Of a stretch of 64,000 nt of DNA, positions 1-8,717 are shown one piece after another. Below the pieces are notes generated by a model. The model saw nothing but the letters and a program-made list of their open reading frames with translations. It was not told the DNA's origin and did not search any database. A program made the translations under genes and the position numbers. The stretch lies in the NCBI RefSeq assembly GCF_021283305.1, contig NZ_JAJSOK010000002.1:62001-126000 (forward strand). Direction: 5' to 3'. Position 1 is the first letter of the stretch. Every line of letters begins with the position of its first letter. The stretch is from Pseudonocardia kujensis (GTDB taxonomy: Bacteria > Actinomycetota > Actinomycetes > Mycobacteriales > Pseudonocardiaceae).

Positions 1-2
1 AG

Positions 3-575
3 GGCCAGCACGTGGAGGTCAACCTGCTGTCCTCGGCGCTGACCGGGCTGGTCAACCACAGCTCCGCCTGGGTCGCGAGCGGCACCGTGCCCTACCGGAT
101 GGGCAACGCCCACCCCAGCGTCTTCCCCTACGAGCCGCTGCCGACCGCCGACGACGACCTGATCGTCGCCGCCGCCAACGACCCCCAGTTCCGCAAGCTC
201 TGCGGCGTGCTCGGCATCCCCGAGGTGGCCGACGACCCGCGCTTCGCCCGCAACGCCGACCGCACCGCGAACCGCGAGGAGCTGCGGCCGCTCCTCGTCG
301 AGCGGCTGCGGCAGAGGACCGCGGTGGAGTGGTTCGACCTGCTCACCGCCGCCGGCGTGCCGTCAGGGCCGATCCAGACCATCGACGGCGGCTTCGCGAT
401 GGCCGAGCGGTTCGGGCTCGACCCCGTCGTCCCCGTCGGGGAGGGTGATCGTGCGGTGCCCACCACCCGGCACCCGATCCGGTTCTCCGCCACGCCCGCG
501 GTCTACCGGCTCCCCCCGCCGGAGCTCGACGAGCACGGCGCCGAACTGAGGAAGTGGCTGAGCGAGGATGCCTGA
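3..575 (+). CDS. CaiB/BaiF family III CoA-transferase, C-terminal part
   Basis: The reading frame is open from the left edge, so the N-terminus, with the catalytic Asp of the family, lies outside the window. The visible 190 residues have the family III C-terminal pattern: a hydrophobic helix, a GNAHPS-type loop, a DDLIVAAAND stretch (the usual 'D..i.ia.gnd.qf' segment), then the helical RTANREELRPLL region and the VPSGPIQTI loop. These enzymes move CoA between carboxylic acids in a ping-pong fashion. The next gene, a citrate-synthase-fold lyase, overlaps it by 8 bp, so the two are probably co-translated and act in sequence: CoA activation, then C-C cleavage. The substrate is unknown. Confidence 0.85.
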   Translation, partial: GQHVEVNLLSSALTGLVNHSSAWVASGTVPYRMGNAHPSVFPYEPLPTADDDLIVAAANDPQFRKLCGVLGIPEVADDPRFARNADRTANREELRPLLVERLRQRTAVEWFDLLTAAGVPSGPIQTIDGGFAMAERFGLDPVVPVGEGDRAVPTTRHPIRFSATPAVYRLPPPELDEHGAELRKWLSEDA

Positions 576-1377
576 CCAGCACGAACCGGTCCGCGAGTAC
601 CCGACGGCGCTCGGTGCGGCGTCGCGGGAGAAGATCACCCTGCTCGGCCAGGACCTGGCCGAGGACGTCATGGGCCAGGTCGGGTTCGGCGAGCTCGCCT
701 TCTGGCTGGCCACCCAGCGCCGGCCGAGCAAGGGCGAGACCCGGGTCTTCGAGGCCGTGCTGGCCGCGCTGGCCGACCACGGCTTCACGCCGACCGCGAT
801 CGTCACCCGCCTGACCTACCTGTCCGCCCCGGACTCCGTCCAGGGCGCGCTCGCCGCGGGCCTGCTCGGCGGCGGGTCGCGGTTCCTCGGGGTGACCGAG
901 GACTGCGGGCGGTTCCTGCACGAGCGGCTGCCGGACCGGCTGCCGGCGGACGAGTCGGGCTGGGACGAGATCGCCCTGCAGATCGTGCGGGAGCAGCGCG
1001 AGGCGAAGCGGTTCGTGCCCGGGCTGGGGCACCACGTGCACAAGGACGGCGACCCCCGCACCCGCCGGCTCTACGCGATCGCCCGCGAGGAGGACCTGGT
1101 CGGGCCGCACCTGGAGCTGTTCGCCGCGATCGGCCGCGTCCACCCGCAGGTCCTGGGCAGGACCCTCCCGCTCAACGGCGCCGGCGTCTGCGGCGCGGCG
1201 CTGGCCGACCTGGGCCTGCCGCTGGAGCTGCTGCGCGGCTTCGCCCTGCTCGCCCGCACCGCCGGGCTCATCGGCCAGCTCGCCGAGGAGCTCCGGCACC
1301 CCGTGGGCAACGACATCTTCCTGTCCGTCGACCTCCACAACAGGCCGGTCGACCCGGACCCCTACCGACCGTCCTGA
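568..1377 (+). CDS. citryl-CoA lyase / citrate synthase-like protein
   Basis: A 269-residue protein of the short citrate-synthase fold, comparable to the citryl-CoA lyase domain of ATP-citrate lyase. The GLGHHVHKDGDPRT motif near residue 150 is the family's active-site segment, with its catalytic His. The length is far below that of true citrate synthase (about 430), so a lyase acting on a citryl-CoA-like thioester is more likely than synthesis of citrate. The ATG overlaps the stop of the CoA-transferase gene. The pairing suggests that the transferase makes the CoA thioester that this enzyme cleaves, probably releasing acetyl-CoA and a keto acid. The exact substrate cannot be read from sequence. 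Confidence 0.75.
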   Translation: MPDQHEPVREYPTALGAASREKITLLGQDLAEDVMGQVGFGELAFWLATQRRPSKGETRVFEAVLAALADHGFTPTAIVTRLTYLSAPDSVQGALAAGLLGGGSRFLGVTEDCGRFLHERLPDRLPADESGWDEIALQIVREQREAKRFVPGLGHHVHKDGDPRTRRLYAIAREEDLVGPHLELFAAIGRVHPQVLGRTLPLNGAGVCGAALADLGLPLELLRGFALLARTAGLIGQLAEELRHPVGNDIFLSVDLHNRPVDPDPYRPS

Positions 1378-1412
1378 CGGTGCGGGACCTCTGACGAACG
1401 CGGGAGGCAGCG

Positions 1413-2273
1413 ATGAAGCTGGTCACCGAGGAGAACATCACCGACCTCGCGGTCGAGCGCTGGGCCACGGCACGTGATCCCCGCACCCGCGAGGTGCTCA
1501 CCGCCCTGGTCCGGCACCTGCACGACTTCGCCCGCGAGGTCCGGCTGACCGAGGCCGAGTGGATGGCCGCGATGCAGTGGCTGACGGCGACCGGGCAGAT
1601 CAGCGACGAGAAGCGCGAGGAGTTCATCCTGGCCTCGGACGTGCTGGGGCTGTCCATGCTGGTCGTGCAGATGAACAACCGGCTCGACCCGGCCGCGACC
1701 CCGGCGACGGTGCTCGGTCCGTTCCACATCGACGGCTCGCCCGAGCTGGACTTCGGCGGCGACATGTCCGACGGCCTGCCCGGCACGCCGCTCTACGTCA
1801 GCGGCACCGTCACGGCGCTCGACGGGACGCCCGTCGGCGGCGCGGTGCTCGACGTCTGGCAGTCCGACGCCGACGGCGTCTACGAGGCCCAGCTGCCCGA
1901 CGTCGACGAGGCCCGGCTGCGGGCGAAGTACCGGACCCGCGCGGACGGCTCCTACTGCGTGCGCACGATCGCGCCGAAGGGCTACTCGATCCCGATGGAC
2001 GGGCCCGTCGGCGATCTGATCCGGAGGACCGAGATCAGCCACTTCCGGCCCGCCCACGTGCACTTCCTGCTCGCCGTCGACGGGTACGCCCCGCTGATCA
2101 CCCACCTGTTCCAGGAGGGCGCGGAGTTCCTGGACAGCGACGTGGTGTTCGGCACGAAGCAGGAGCTGGTGGTGGCGTTCGTCGAGCGCGAGCCCGGCCC
2201 GACGCCCGACGGCGGCAAGTCGGAGGTGCCCTGGCTCGAGGCCCGGTACGACTTCCGCCTGCAGCCCGCATGA
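1413..2273 (+). CDS. intradiol ring-cleavage dioxygenase, hydroxyquinol 1,2-dioxygenase type
   Basis: A 286-residue non-heme Fe(III) dioxygenase. An N-terminal helical dimerisation domain (about 1-100) is followed by the beta-sandwich catalytic domain. The four iron ligands are recognisable: Tyr157 (GVYEAQ), Tyr191 (PKGYSIP), His215 and His217 (RPAHVHF). The spacing matches the catechol/hydroxyquinol 1,2-dioxygenase family. It opens catechol-type rings between the two hydroxyls; a hydroxyquinol-type enzyme would give maleylacetate. GGGAGG precedes the ATG. Co-orientation with the CoA-transferase/lyase pair and with a quinone oxidoreductase suggests a shared catabolic operon, but no maleylacetate reductase is present in the window. 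Confidence 0.85.
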   Translation: MKLVTEENITDLAVERWATARDPRTREVLTALVRHLHDFAREVRLTEAEWMAAMQWLTATGQISDEKREEFILASDVLGLSMLVVQMNNRLDPAATPATVLGPFHIDGSPELDFGGDMSDGLPGTPLYVSGTVTALDGTPVGGAVLDVWQSDADGVYEAQLPDVDEARLRAKYRTRADGSYCVRTIAPKGYSIPMDGPVGDLIRRTEISHFRPAHVHFLLAVDGYAPLITHLFQEGAEFLDSDVVFGTKQELVVAFVEREPGPTPDGGKSEVPWLEARYDFRLQPA

Positions 2274-2307
2274 GCGCAGCTCGCCGAGCGAACACGGACA
2301 CCGGCCC

Positions 2308-3270
2308 GTGCGCGCCGCCCTGATCCCCGAGCCCGGCCGACCGCCCGTGGTCGCCGACCGCGAGCCGCCCGAGGCCGGGGCCGGCCAGGTCCTCGTCGAC
2401 GTCCTCGCCGCGCCGATCACCCCGCTCGACCTGCTGTGCGCCTCCGGGACCTCGTACTTCGGCGTGCCGCACACCCCGTACGTGCCGGGCGTGCAGGGCG
2501 TCGGCACGGTCGACGGGCGCCCGGTGTGGTTCCCGACCTCGGCCGGGATGGCCCCGGGCGACGGCAGCATGGCCGCGGTCGCGTGCGTGCCCGAGGCCGA
2601 TCTCGTCCCCCTGCCCGCCGGCGTCGACCCGGTCCGCCTGGCCGCGCTCGGCCTGTCCGCGGTCGCCGCCCACCGGGCCCTGACCGGCACGGGCGGGTTG
2701 GCGGAGGGTGAGACCGTGCTCGTGCTGGGCGCGGGTGGTGTGGTGGGTCAGGCCGCGGTGCAGCTCGCGCGCCTCGCCGGGGCGGCGCGGGTCGTGGCCG
2801 GCGCCCGGTCGGCGGCGGCGCAGGAGCGGGCCCGTGCGGCGGGGGCCGACGCCGTGGTCGCGCTGGACACCGACGACGTCGCGGAGCTGGCCGACCGGTT
2901 CACGAAGGCCGCCGGCGGCCGAGCCGACCTGGTCCTCGACCCGCTCTACGGCGTGCCCGCCGCCGCGGCGGCGCGGGCGCTCGGCACGGGCGGGCGGCTC
3001 GTCCACCTGGGCAGCTCGGCCGGCGAGACGAGCCCGCTCGACTCCTCGACGCTGCGCAGCCGGTCCCTGCGGGTGCTCGGCTACACCAACAACGCCCTGA
3101 CCCGCGAGGAGCGCGCCGAGTCGGTCGCGTACCTCGCCGGGCAGGAGCAGCTGACCGTCGCCCACGAGACCGTCCCGCTCGCGGACGCCGGCCCGGCCTG
3201 GGAACGCCAGGCCGCGGGCGCCGCCGAGGGCCGGGTCGTGCTCGTCGTCCGACACCCGTCCGCGTCGTGA
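2308..3270 (+). CDS. zinc-independent MDR oxidoreductase (quinone oxidoreductase-like)
   Basis: A 320-residue medium-chain dehydrogenase/reductase. A GroES-like N-terminal half lacks the structural zinc cysteines. The nucleotide-binding half has the GAGGVVGQAA Rossmann motif near residue 140. It belongs with NADPH:quinone oxidoreductase-like members that reduce quinones or enones. The start is GTG. It lies 34 bp after the dioxygenase and overlaps the next gene's region closely, so it is probably part of the same transcript. A role in handling quinone or hydroxyquinone intermediates is an inference from context. Confidence 0.8.
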   Translation: MRAALIPEPGRPPVVADREPPEAGAGQVLVDVLAAPITPLDLLCASGTSYFGVPHTPYVPGVQGVGTVDGRPVWFPTSAGMAPGDGSMAAVACVPEADLVPLPAGVDPVRLAALGLSAVAAHRALTGTGGLAEGETVLVLGAGGVVGQAAVQLARLAGAARVVAGARSAAAQERARAAGADAVVALDTDDVAELADRFTKAAGGRADLVLDPLYGVPAAAAARALGTGGRLVHLGSSAGETSPLDSSTLRSRSLRVLGYTNNALTREERAESVAYLAGQEQLTVAHETVPLADAGPAWERQAAGAAEGRVVLVVRHPSAS

Positions 3271-3287
3271 CAGTCCCGGAGGAGCAC

Positions 3288-4325
3288 GTGCCGAAGATGT
3301 TGCCGCTGCTGCCCACGTCCCTGGTCGGCAGCTACGCCCAGCCCGAGTGGCTGATCGACCGCGCCCGCCTGGCCGGCCGGTTCCCGCCCCGGGTCCGCGC
3401 CCGGGAGCTCTGGCGGATCCCGCCGGAGCACCTCGCCGAGGCCCAGGACGACGCGACCCGGGTCGCGATCCGGGAGCAGGAGGAGGCCGGGCTCGACATC
3501 GTCACCGACGGGGAGATCCGGCGGGAGAGCTACTCCAACCACTTCGCCACGGCGCTCGAGGGCGTCGACGTCGACAACCCGGGCACGGCGCTGGACCGCA
3601 GCGGGCACCCCAACCCGGTGCCGCGGATCGTCGGGCCGATCTCCCGACCGCGCCCCGTGCAGGTCGACGACCTGCGCTTCCTGAAGGCGCACACGGACCG
3701 CACGGTGAAGATGACCGTGCCGGGTCCGTTCACCATGTCCCAGCAGGCGCAGAACGACCACTACCCGGACCTCGAGTCCGCGGCGATGGGCTACGCCGCC
3801 GCCGTGAACGCCGAGATCAAGGACCTGTTCGCGGCCGGCGCCGACGTCGTCCAGATCGACGAGCCCTACCTCCAGGCCCGTCCCGGCGCGGCCCGCGCCT
3901 ACGGGCTCGCCGCGCTGAACGCCGCGCTCGAGGGCGTGGCCGGCACCACCGTCGTGCACCTGTGCTTCGGCTACGCGGCGATCATCCACGAACGGCCCGA
4001 GGGCTACTCGTTCCTGCCCGAGCTGGCCGGCTGCACCGCCGACCAGATCTCCATCGAGACCGCGCAGTCCGGGCTGGACCTCGGGGTGCTCGAAGACCTG
4101 AAGGACAAGACGATCCTCCTCGGCGTGATCGACCTGTCCGACCACGCGGTGGAGTCCGTCGGGACGGTCGCGGGGCGGGTGCGGCGCGCCTTCGACCGCC
4201 TCCCGCCGGAGCAGATCGTCATCGCCACGGACTGCGGGATGAAGTACCTGCCGCGCGACTCGGCCGTCGGGAAGATGCGGGCGATGGCGGGCGCCGCGGC
4301 CCTGCTGCGCGAGGAGCTCGCGTGA
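3288..4325 (+). CDS. cobalamin-independent methionine synthase family protein (MetE C-terminal core only)
   Basis: About 345 residues covering only the catalytic (beta/alpha)8 half of MetE. All zinc-site elements are visible in order: HLCFGY (His and Cys), QISIETAQS (Glu) and TDCGMKYL (Cys). Enzymes of this fold transfer an alkyl group to or from a thiol; core-only members include methyltransferases and epoxyalkane:CoM transferases. An upstream in-frame GTG at 3267 is possible, but the GGAGG at 3278-3282 is placed correctly for the GTG at 3288. Its place in an aromatic-degradation gene set suggests demethylation or another thiol-alkyl reaction on a pathway intermediate rather than housekeeping methionine synthesis. 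That is an inference. Confidence 0.75.
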   Translation: MPKMLPLLPTSLVGSYAQPEWLIDRARLAGRFPPRVRARELWRIPPEHLAEAQDDATRVAIREQEEAGLDIVTDGEIRRESYSNHFATALEGVDVDNPGTALDRSGHPNPVPRIVGPISRPRPVQVDDLRFLKAHTDRTVKMTVPGPFTMSQQAQNDHYPDLESAAMGYAAAVNAEIKDLFAAGADVVQIDEPYLQARPGAARAYGLAALNAALEGVAGTTVVHLCFGYAAIIHERPEGYSFLPELAGCTADQISIETAQSGLDLGVLEDLKDKTILLGVIDLSDHAVESVGTVAGRVRRAFDRLPPEQIVIATDCGMKYLPRDSAVGKMRAMAGAAALLREELA

Positions 4326-4343
4326 CCGCGACCCGGGCCCGGC

Positions 4344-5117
4344 TCAGTCCCGCGCGTCGCGCCAGGCGATCCACTCCTCGAGCAGCGAGAGGTCGTGGTC
4401 CGGCCCGCCCACGCCCACGGTGAACAGGGAGACCCCGGCGTCGAGGAGCTCCTGGGCGGTCTCGCCGGGCGGCGCCTGCACGCCGCAGGACCGGGTGATC
4501 TCTGCCGGGTCCCGGCCGATGTCGCGGCAGTGCCCGTCGAGCACGGAGCACTTGTGCCGGACGGTGTCGGCGTCGCCGAAGCCGTGCCAGATCGTGGCGT
4601 GCTCGGCGGTGTGGCGCAGGGTCTTCCTCTCCCCGCCGCCGCCGATGAGGATCGGGATGTCGCGGGTGGGGCCCGGGTTGAGCTTCGACCAGCGGTCCCG
4701 GATGCGGGGCAGGGCCGCACCGAGGTCGTCGAGCCGGCGGCCGGCGGTCTTGAAGTCGTAGCCGTACTCGTCGTAGTCCTTCTCGAACCAGCCGGACCCG
4801 ATCCCGAGGATGAGCCTGCCGTGCGAGATGTGGTCGACCGTGCGGGCCATATCGGCCAGGAGCTCGGGGTTGCGGTACGAGTTGCACGTGACGAGCGCGC
4901 CGATCTCGACGCGGCTGGTGGTCTCGGCCCAGGCGCCGAGCATGGTCCAGCACTCGAAGTGCTTGCCGTCGGGGTCGCCGTAGAGCGGGAAGAAGTGGTC
5001 CCAGTTGAAGACGACGTCGGCGCCCGCCTCCTCGGCGGCGAGCAGGGTGTCGCGGATGCGGCCGTAGTCGGCGTGCTGGGGCTGCAGCTGCAGTCCGATG
5101 CGGACGGGAGCGGTCAT
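4344..5117 (-). CDS. LLM-class F420-dependent oxidoreductase
   Basis: A 257-residue luciferase-like TIM barrel starting at MTAPVRIG; open sequence upstream of this ATG is not protein-like. Family hallmarks are VFNWDHFFPL, the HISHGRLILGIGSGW segment and the C-terminal helices. In actinomycetes these proteins normally use coenzyme F420 rather than FMN, to oxidise or reduce small substrates or cofactors. It is convergent with the MetE-core gene, 18 bp away, so it is transcribed separately. The substrate is unknown. Confidence 0.8.
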   Translation of the reverse strand: MTAPVRIGLQLQPQHADYGRIRDTLLAAEEAGADVVFNWDHFFPLYGDPDGKHFECWTMLGAWAETTSRVEIGALVTCNSYRNPELLADMARTVDHISHGRLILGIGSGWFEKDYDEYGYDFKTAGRRLDDLGAALPRIRDRWSKLNPGPTRDIPILIGGGGERKTLRHTAEHATIWHGFGDADTVRHKCSVLDGHCRDIGRDPAEITRSCGVQAPPGETAQELLDAGVSLFTVGVGGPDHDLSLLEEWIAWRDARD

Positions 5118-5232
5118 GCCGCCATCGTGCTCCCGATCTTGCGGACGGACATCCCCGGGCGGGTGAGTTCTCCGGGCCGATGAGTTCCGGCGCCGGGCGC
5201 GGTCCACCGCCCGTCGACCCGAGGAGGACACC

Positions 5233-5601
5233 ATGATCAGCGGCATCCACACCGTGGCGCTCACCGTGCGCGACCAGGACGAGGCGCTGGAGTTCTACGT
5301 CGGGGCGCTCGGCCTCGAGAAGCGGCTGGACGCCCCGTTCGGCGAGGGCCGCTGGATCGAGGTCGCCCCGGCCGGCTCGGCGACCTCGATCGCGCTGGTC
5401 GCCCGCGAGCCCGCGGCCGGCGGGCTGGGCACGGCGGTCCGGCTGGCCACTCCCGACGCCGACGCGGCGCACGCCGAGCTGCGCGGGCGTGGCGTCGACG
5501 TCGACGCGGAGGTGCTGCGCATGGGCGACCACGCCCCGCCCATGTTCACGCTGCGCGATCCGGACGGGAACGTGCTCGTCGTGGTGCAGATCACCCAGTA
5601 G
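5233..5601 (+). CDS. VOC (glyoxalase/bleomycin-resistance fold) protein
   Basis: A 122-residue single vicinal-oxygen-chelate protein built from two beta-alpha-beta3 repeats: IHTVALTVRDQDEALEFY at the start and MFTLRDPDGNVLVVVQ at the end. The N-terminal His and late Glu/Gln metal positions are roughly conserved. GAGGAGG stands directly before the ATG. VOC proteins of this size act as lyases, isomerases, extradiol dioxygenases or drug binders, and sequence alone does not discriminate. It precedes an SDR gene by 53 bp in the same direction. Confidence 0.8.
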   Translation: MISGIHTVALTVRDQDEALEFYVGALGLEKRLDAPFGEGRWIEVAPAGSATSIALVAREPAAGGLGTAVRLATPDADAAHAELRGRGVDVDAEVLRMGDHAPPMFTLRDPDGNVLVVVQITQ

Positions 5602-5654
5602 CGGTCAGGTCTGACTGTTACTGTCCGGGCGACCCCAGCGCAGAGGAGGAGCCC

Positions 5655-6488
5655 GTGACCGAGCAGGACACCCTGGCCGGCCGCACGATCCTGATGTCCG
5701 GCGGCAGCCGCGGCATCGGGCTGGCCATCGCCGTCGCCGCCGGCCGGCGCGGTGCCAACGTCGTGATCCTGGCCAAGACCGACCAGCCCGACCCGCGGCT
5801 GCCCGGCACGGTGCACACCGCCGTCGCCGAGATCGAGCAGGCCGGCGGACAGGCCCTCGCCGTGGTCGGCGACGTCCGGAACGAGGAGGACGTCGAGCGC
5901 GCCGCCGCGCAGGCCGTCGAGCGGTTCGGCGGGATCGACATCGTGGTCAACAACGCCTCGGCGCTGAACCTCACCGGTACCGAGGAGCTCAGCGTCAAGC
6001 GCTACGACCTGATGCAGCAGATCAACTCGCGCGGCACGTTCCTGCTGTTCAAAGCGGCCCTCCCGCACCTGCGCAAGTCCGACCGGCCGCGGGTGCTCAC
6101 CCTCTCCCCGCCCGTCACGATGGCACCGCACTGGCTGGGGAGGTTCCCGGCCTACGCGCTGTCGAAGTTCGGGATGACGATCCTGACGCTGGGCTGGGCC
6201 GCCGAGTTCGCCGACGCCGGCATCGCCGCGAACTGCCTGTGGCCCGAGACCGCGATCAAGACCGCGGCGGTGCAGAACCTGCTCGGCGGCACGGACACGG
6301 TGGACCGCTCGCGCGATCCGGAGATCATGGCCGACGCCGCCGTCGCCGTCCTGTCCCTGCCGCCGGAGCGCAGCGGCGAGACCTTCATCGACGTGCAGAT
6401 CCTGCGCGAGACCGGGGTCACCGACTTCACCCGCTACGGCGGCGGCGACGACCCCGAGCTCGACTTCTTCGTCGACGAGCTGAGCTGA
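5655..6488 (+). CDS. SDR-family NAD(P)-dependent oxidoreductase (HSDL2-like)
   Basis: A 277-residue short-chain dehydrogenase with the glycine-rich SGGSRGIG motif at residues 15-22, VVNNAS around 105, and the catalytic YALSK near 165. The long insertion after the nucleotide motif (AKTDQPDPRLPGTVH) is typical of the hydroxysteroid-dehydrogenase-like 2 subgroup, here without the C-terminal SCP2 domain. The start is GTG with AGAGGAGG upstream. It would oxidise an alcohol or reduce a ketone with NAD(P)H. It faces pobA, and a perfect hairpin separates the two. Confidence 0.85.
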   Translation: MTEQDTLAGRTILMSGGSRGIGLAIAVAAGRRGANVVILAKTDQPDPRLPGTVHTAVAEIEQAGGQALAVVGDVRNEEDVERAAAQAVERFGGIDIVVNNASALNLTGTEELSVKRYDLMQQINSRGTFLLFKAALPHLRKSDRPRVLTLSPPVTMAPHWLGRFPAYALSKFGMTILTLGWAAEFADAGIAANCLWPETAIKTAAVQNLLGGTDTVDRSRDPEIMADAAVAVLSLPPERSGETFIDVQILRETGVTDFTRYGGGDDPELDFFVDELS

Positions 6489-6496
6489 CCGTGGAT

Positions 6497-6524
6497 GGTC
6501 GGTGGTGCCGCGGCACCACCGACC
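6497..6524. terminator. bidirectional hairpin terminator
   Basis: A perfect 28-bp palindrome (arms GGTCGGTGGTGCCG and its complement) lies in the 49-bp gap between the convergent SDR and pobA genes. There is no U-tract, which is common in high-GC actinomycete terminators. Confidence 0.7.
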
Positions 6525-6537
6525 GCACACAGCCGCG

Positions 6538-7713
6538 TCAGAAGCCGATGGGCAGACCGGCGTAGTTCTCGGCGAGGCCGGTCCTCCCGGCCTCGCTGCT
6601 CGCCACCCAGCGCAGCTGCGAGAGCTGCAGTTGCGCGTCGAACGGGTCGCCGGACCGGTGCAGCATCGTCGTCATCCACCAGGAGAAGTGGGTGCAGCGC
6701 CAGACCCGGCGCAGGGCGGTGTCCGAGTAGGCGTCGGCGAGGGCCGGGTCCTTGTCGCGCAGCAGTGCGGCCAGGGCCGGGGCGAGCAACGCGACGTCGG
6801 CCACGGCGAGGTTCAGCCCCTTCGCGCCGGTGGGCGGCACGATGTGGGCGGCGTCGCCGGCGAGGAACAGCCGCCCGTGCCGCATGGGCTGCTGCACGAA
6901 GCTGCGCATCGGCAGCACGGACTTCTCGGTGACGGGGCCGGGGTTCAGCGTCCAGCCGTCCTGGCCGTGCCCGAGCCGGGTGCCCAGCGCGTCCCAGATC
7001 CGGTCGTCGGACCACTCGGCGATGTCGGTGCCGTTCGGGACCTGCAGGTAGAGCCGGGAGACGGTCTCCGACCGCATGGAGTGCAGCGCGAAGCCGTCCG
7101 GGTGCCAGGCGTAGATCAGCTCGTCGGTCGAGGGTGCGACGTCGGCGAGGATGCCGAGCCAGGAGTACGGGTAGACGCGCTCCCAGGTCTGCTTGACCGA
7201 GTCCGGCACGGCGGCACGCGAGGGGCCGAAGGAACCGTCGCAGCCCACGACCACGTCGGCGTCGAGGCGCTCGGCCGTGCCGTCCGGGCCGGTGAAGGTG
7301 ACGTACGGCTGCTCGGTCTCCAGGTCGTGCACCGCGGTGTCGGTGACCTCGTACCGGATCTCCTGGCCCGCGGCCGCGCGCGCCCTCCCGAGGTCCTTGG
7401 TCACCTCGGTCTGCCCGTAGACGGTGACGCTGCGGCCCACGAGGTCGACGAAGTCGAGGTGGTGGCGCTCGCCGGGCCACTGGAGGTGGATGCCGCGGTG
7501 CTCGTCGCCCTCGCGGGCCAGCCGCTCCCCCAGCCCCACCTCGTGCAGCAGCTGCACGGTCGAGTGCTCGAGGATCCCCGCCCGGATCCGGGCCTCGACG
7601 TACTCGCGGGAACGGGTCTCGACGATCACGGACTCGACGCCCGCGCGGTCGAGCAGGTGGGACAGCAGGAGCCCGGCGGGGCCGGCGCCGACGATGGCGA
7701 CCTGGGTGCGCAT
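6538..7713 (-). CDS. pobA: 4-hydroxybenzoate 3-monooxygenase
   Basis: A 391-residue class A flavoprotein hydroxylase, the usual PobA length. It has the GAGPAG dinucleotide motif at residues 9-14, the RIRAGILE segment near 43-50 that is diagnostic for PobA, the central DG motif (VVGCDGSFG), and the GDAAHIVPPTGAKG FAD-ribityl motif. It converts 4-hydroxybenzoate to protocatechuate using NAD(P)H and O2. No protocatechuate ring-cleavage genes are in the window, so the product must be handled elsewhere. The IclR gene lies 32 bp upstream on the same strand and is a likely regulator or operon partner. Confidence 0.93.
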   Translation of the reverse strand: MRTQVAIVGAGPAGLLLSHLLDRAGVESVIVETRSREYVEARIRAGILEHSTVQLLHEVGLGERLAREGDEHRGIHLQWPGERHHLDFVDLVGRSVTVYGQTEVTKDLGRARAAAGQEIRYEVTDTAVHDLETEQPYVTFTGPDGTAERLDADVVVGCDGSFGPSRAAVPDSVKQTWERVYPYSWLGILADVAPSTDELIYAWHPDGFALHSMRSETVSRLYLQVPNGTDIAEWSDDRIWDALGTRLGHGQDGWTLNPGPVTEKSVLPMRSFVQQPMRHGRLFLAGDAAHIVPPTGAKGLNLAVADVALLAPALAALLRDKDPALADAYSDTALRRVWRCTHFSWWMTTMLHRSGDPFDAQLQLSQLRWVASSEAGRTGLAENYAGLPIGF

Positions 7714-7745
7714 GCGAGGAGTGTGGCCGCCCGGCCGCTCACCGC

Positions 7746-8540
7746 CTAGCGCGAGCTTTCACTCAGTGGAAGCTCGCCCGGGGAAGACGACTCGGCGGGG
7801 AGCGAGCGCCCGATGCCGGCCGCGGCGACCTGGAGGGCCGTGACCAGCCGCGCGCGGCCGCGCCGCAGGTCGGGCACGACGAGCCCGAGCGCGGCCACGA
7901 CCTCCCCGTCCGGCCCGCGCACCGGGACCGCGACGGAGCAGGCACCGAGGCTCATCTCCTCGACCGTCTGCGCGAACCCCTCGCGGTGCACCCGGCGCAG
8001 CTGCTCGCACAGCCGGCCGGGCTGGGTGATCGTGTACGGCGTGACGCGCGGGAGGGCGGCGAGCACGGCCCGCTGCACGTCGTCCGGGGCGTGGGCGAGC
8101 AGCACCTTGCCGACACCCGTCGTGTGCAGCGGGAGCCGCCCGCCGACCCGGCTGACCACGGGCACCGTCGCCCGGCCCGAGAGCCGGTCGAGGTAGAGGA
8201 CCTCGGCGCCCGCACGCTCGGCGAGGTGCACCGTGGCGTGCGTGGCGGCGTACAGGTCGTGCAGGAAGGGGGCGGCGACCTGCCGCAGCTCCGCCTGCAC
8301 GGGCGCGAGCAGCCCGAGGTCCCACACCCGCCGTCCGACGACGTACCGGTCGCCGCGGCGCTCCAGCCCGCCCAGCCCGACGAGCTCGCCCGCCAACCGG
8401 TGCGCGGTGGCGAGCGGCAGCCCGGCCCGCTCGGCCAGCGCGGTCAGCGACAGCGCCCGGTGCTCGGCGTCGAACGCCCCGAGCAGCGCGAACACCCGCG
8501 ACGCCACGCTGGCCCCGGGGGTCGAGAGATTGCCCGCCAC
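7746..8540 (-). CDS. IclR-family transcriptional regulator (PobR/PcaR-like)
   Basis: 264 residues: an N-terminal winged helix (about 10-70, with LTALAERAGLPLATAHRLA as the recognition region) and the C-terminal IclR effector domain (TGVGKVLLAH, GFAQTVEEMSLGACSVAVPV). The frame stays open far upstream, but the GTG at 8540 has GGGAGG eight bases before it and starts the conserved domain. Its position directly upstream of pobA, same strand, makes control of 4-hydroxybenzoate oxidation its likely role. This is inferred from context and from the known IclR regulators PobR/PcaR. Confidence 0.85.
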   Translation of the reverse strand: MAGNLSTPGASVASRVFALLGAFDAEHRALSLTALAERAGLPLATAHRLAGELVGLGGLERRGDRYVVGRRVWDLGLLAPVQAELRQVAAPFLHDLYAATHATVHLAERAGAEVLYLDRLSGRATVPVVSRVGGRLPLHTTGVGKVLLAHAPDDVQRAVLAALPRVTPYTITQPGRLCEQLRRVHREGFAQTVEEMSLGACSVAVPVRGPDGEVVAALGLVVPDLRRGRARLVTALQVAAAGIGRSLPAESSSPGELPLSESSR

Positions 8541-8576
8541 CGCCCGATCCTCCCACTGAGCGGAATCGCCACACCC

Positions 8577-8610
8577 GCGAGCCGCGCTCTGGGCTCCCGC
8601 GGGTCGCGCC
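8577..8610. repeat. two copies of the 22-bp-phased CGCGAGTCGCG-type palindrome
   Basis: Two diverged copies (CGAGCCGCG at 8578 and CGGGTCGCG at 8600) are spaced exactly 22 bp apart in the IclR-hemerythrin intergenic region. They belong to the same family as the arrays at 21501, 29635 and 30617. Confidence 0.55.
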
Positions 8611-8717
8611 CTCCGCTCCCCGGGCCGCGACCCGCGACAAGTGGGCCGACAAGTCGGCGACAGGTCCCGCTTAAGCGGGCCGGCGCAGGGTGAGGCATCC
8701 CCCGAGAAGGAGAAGCG

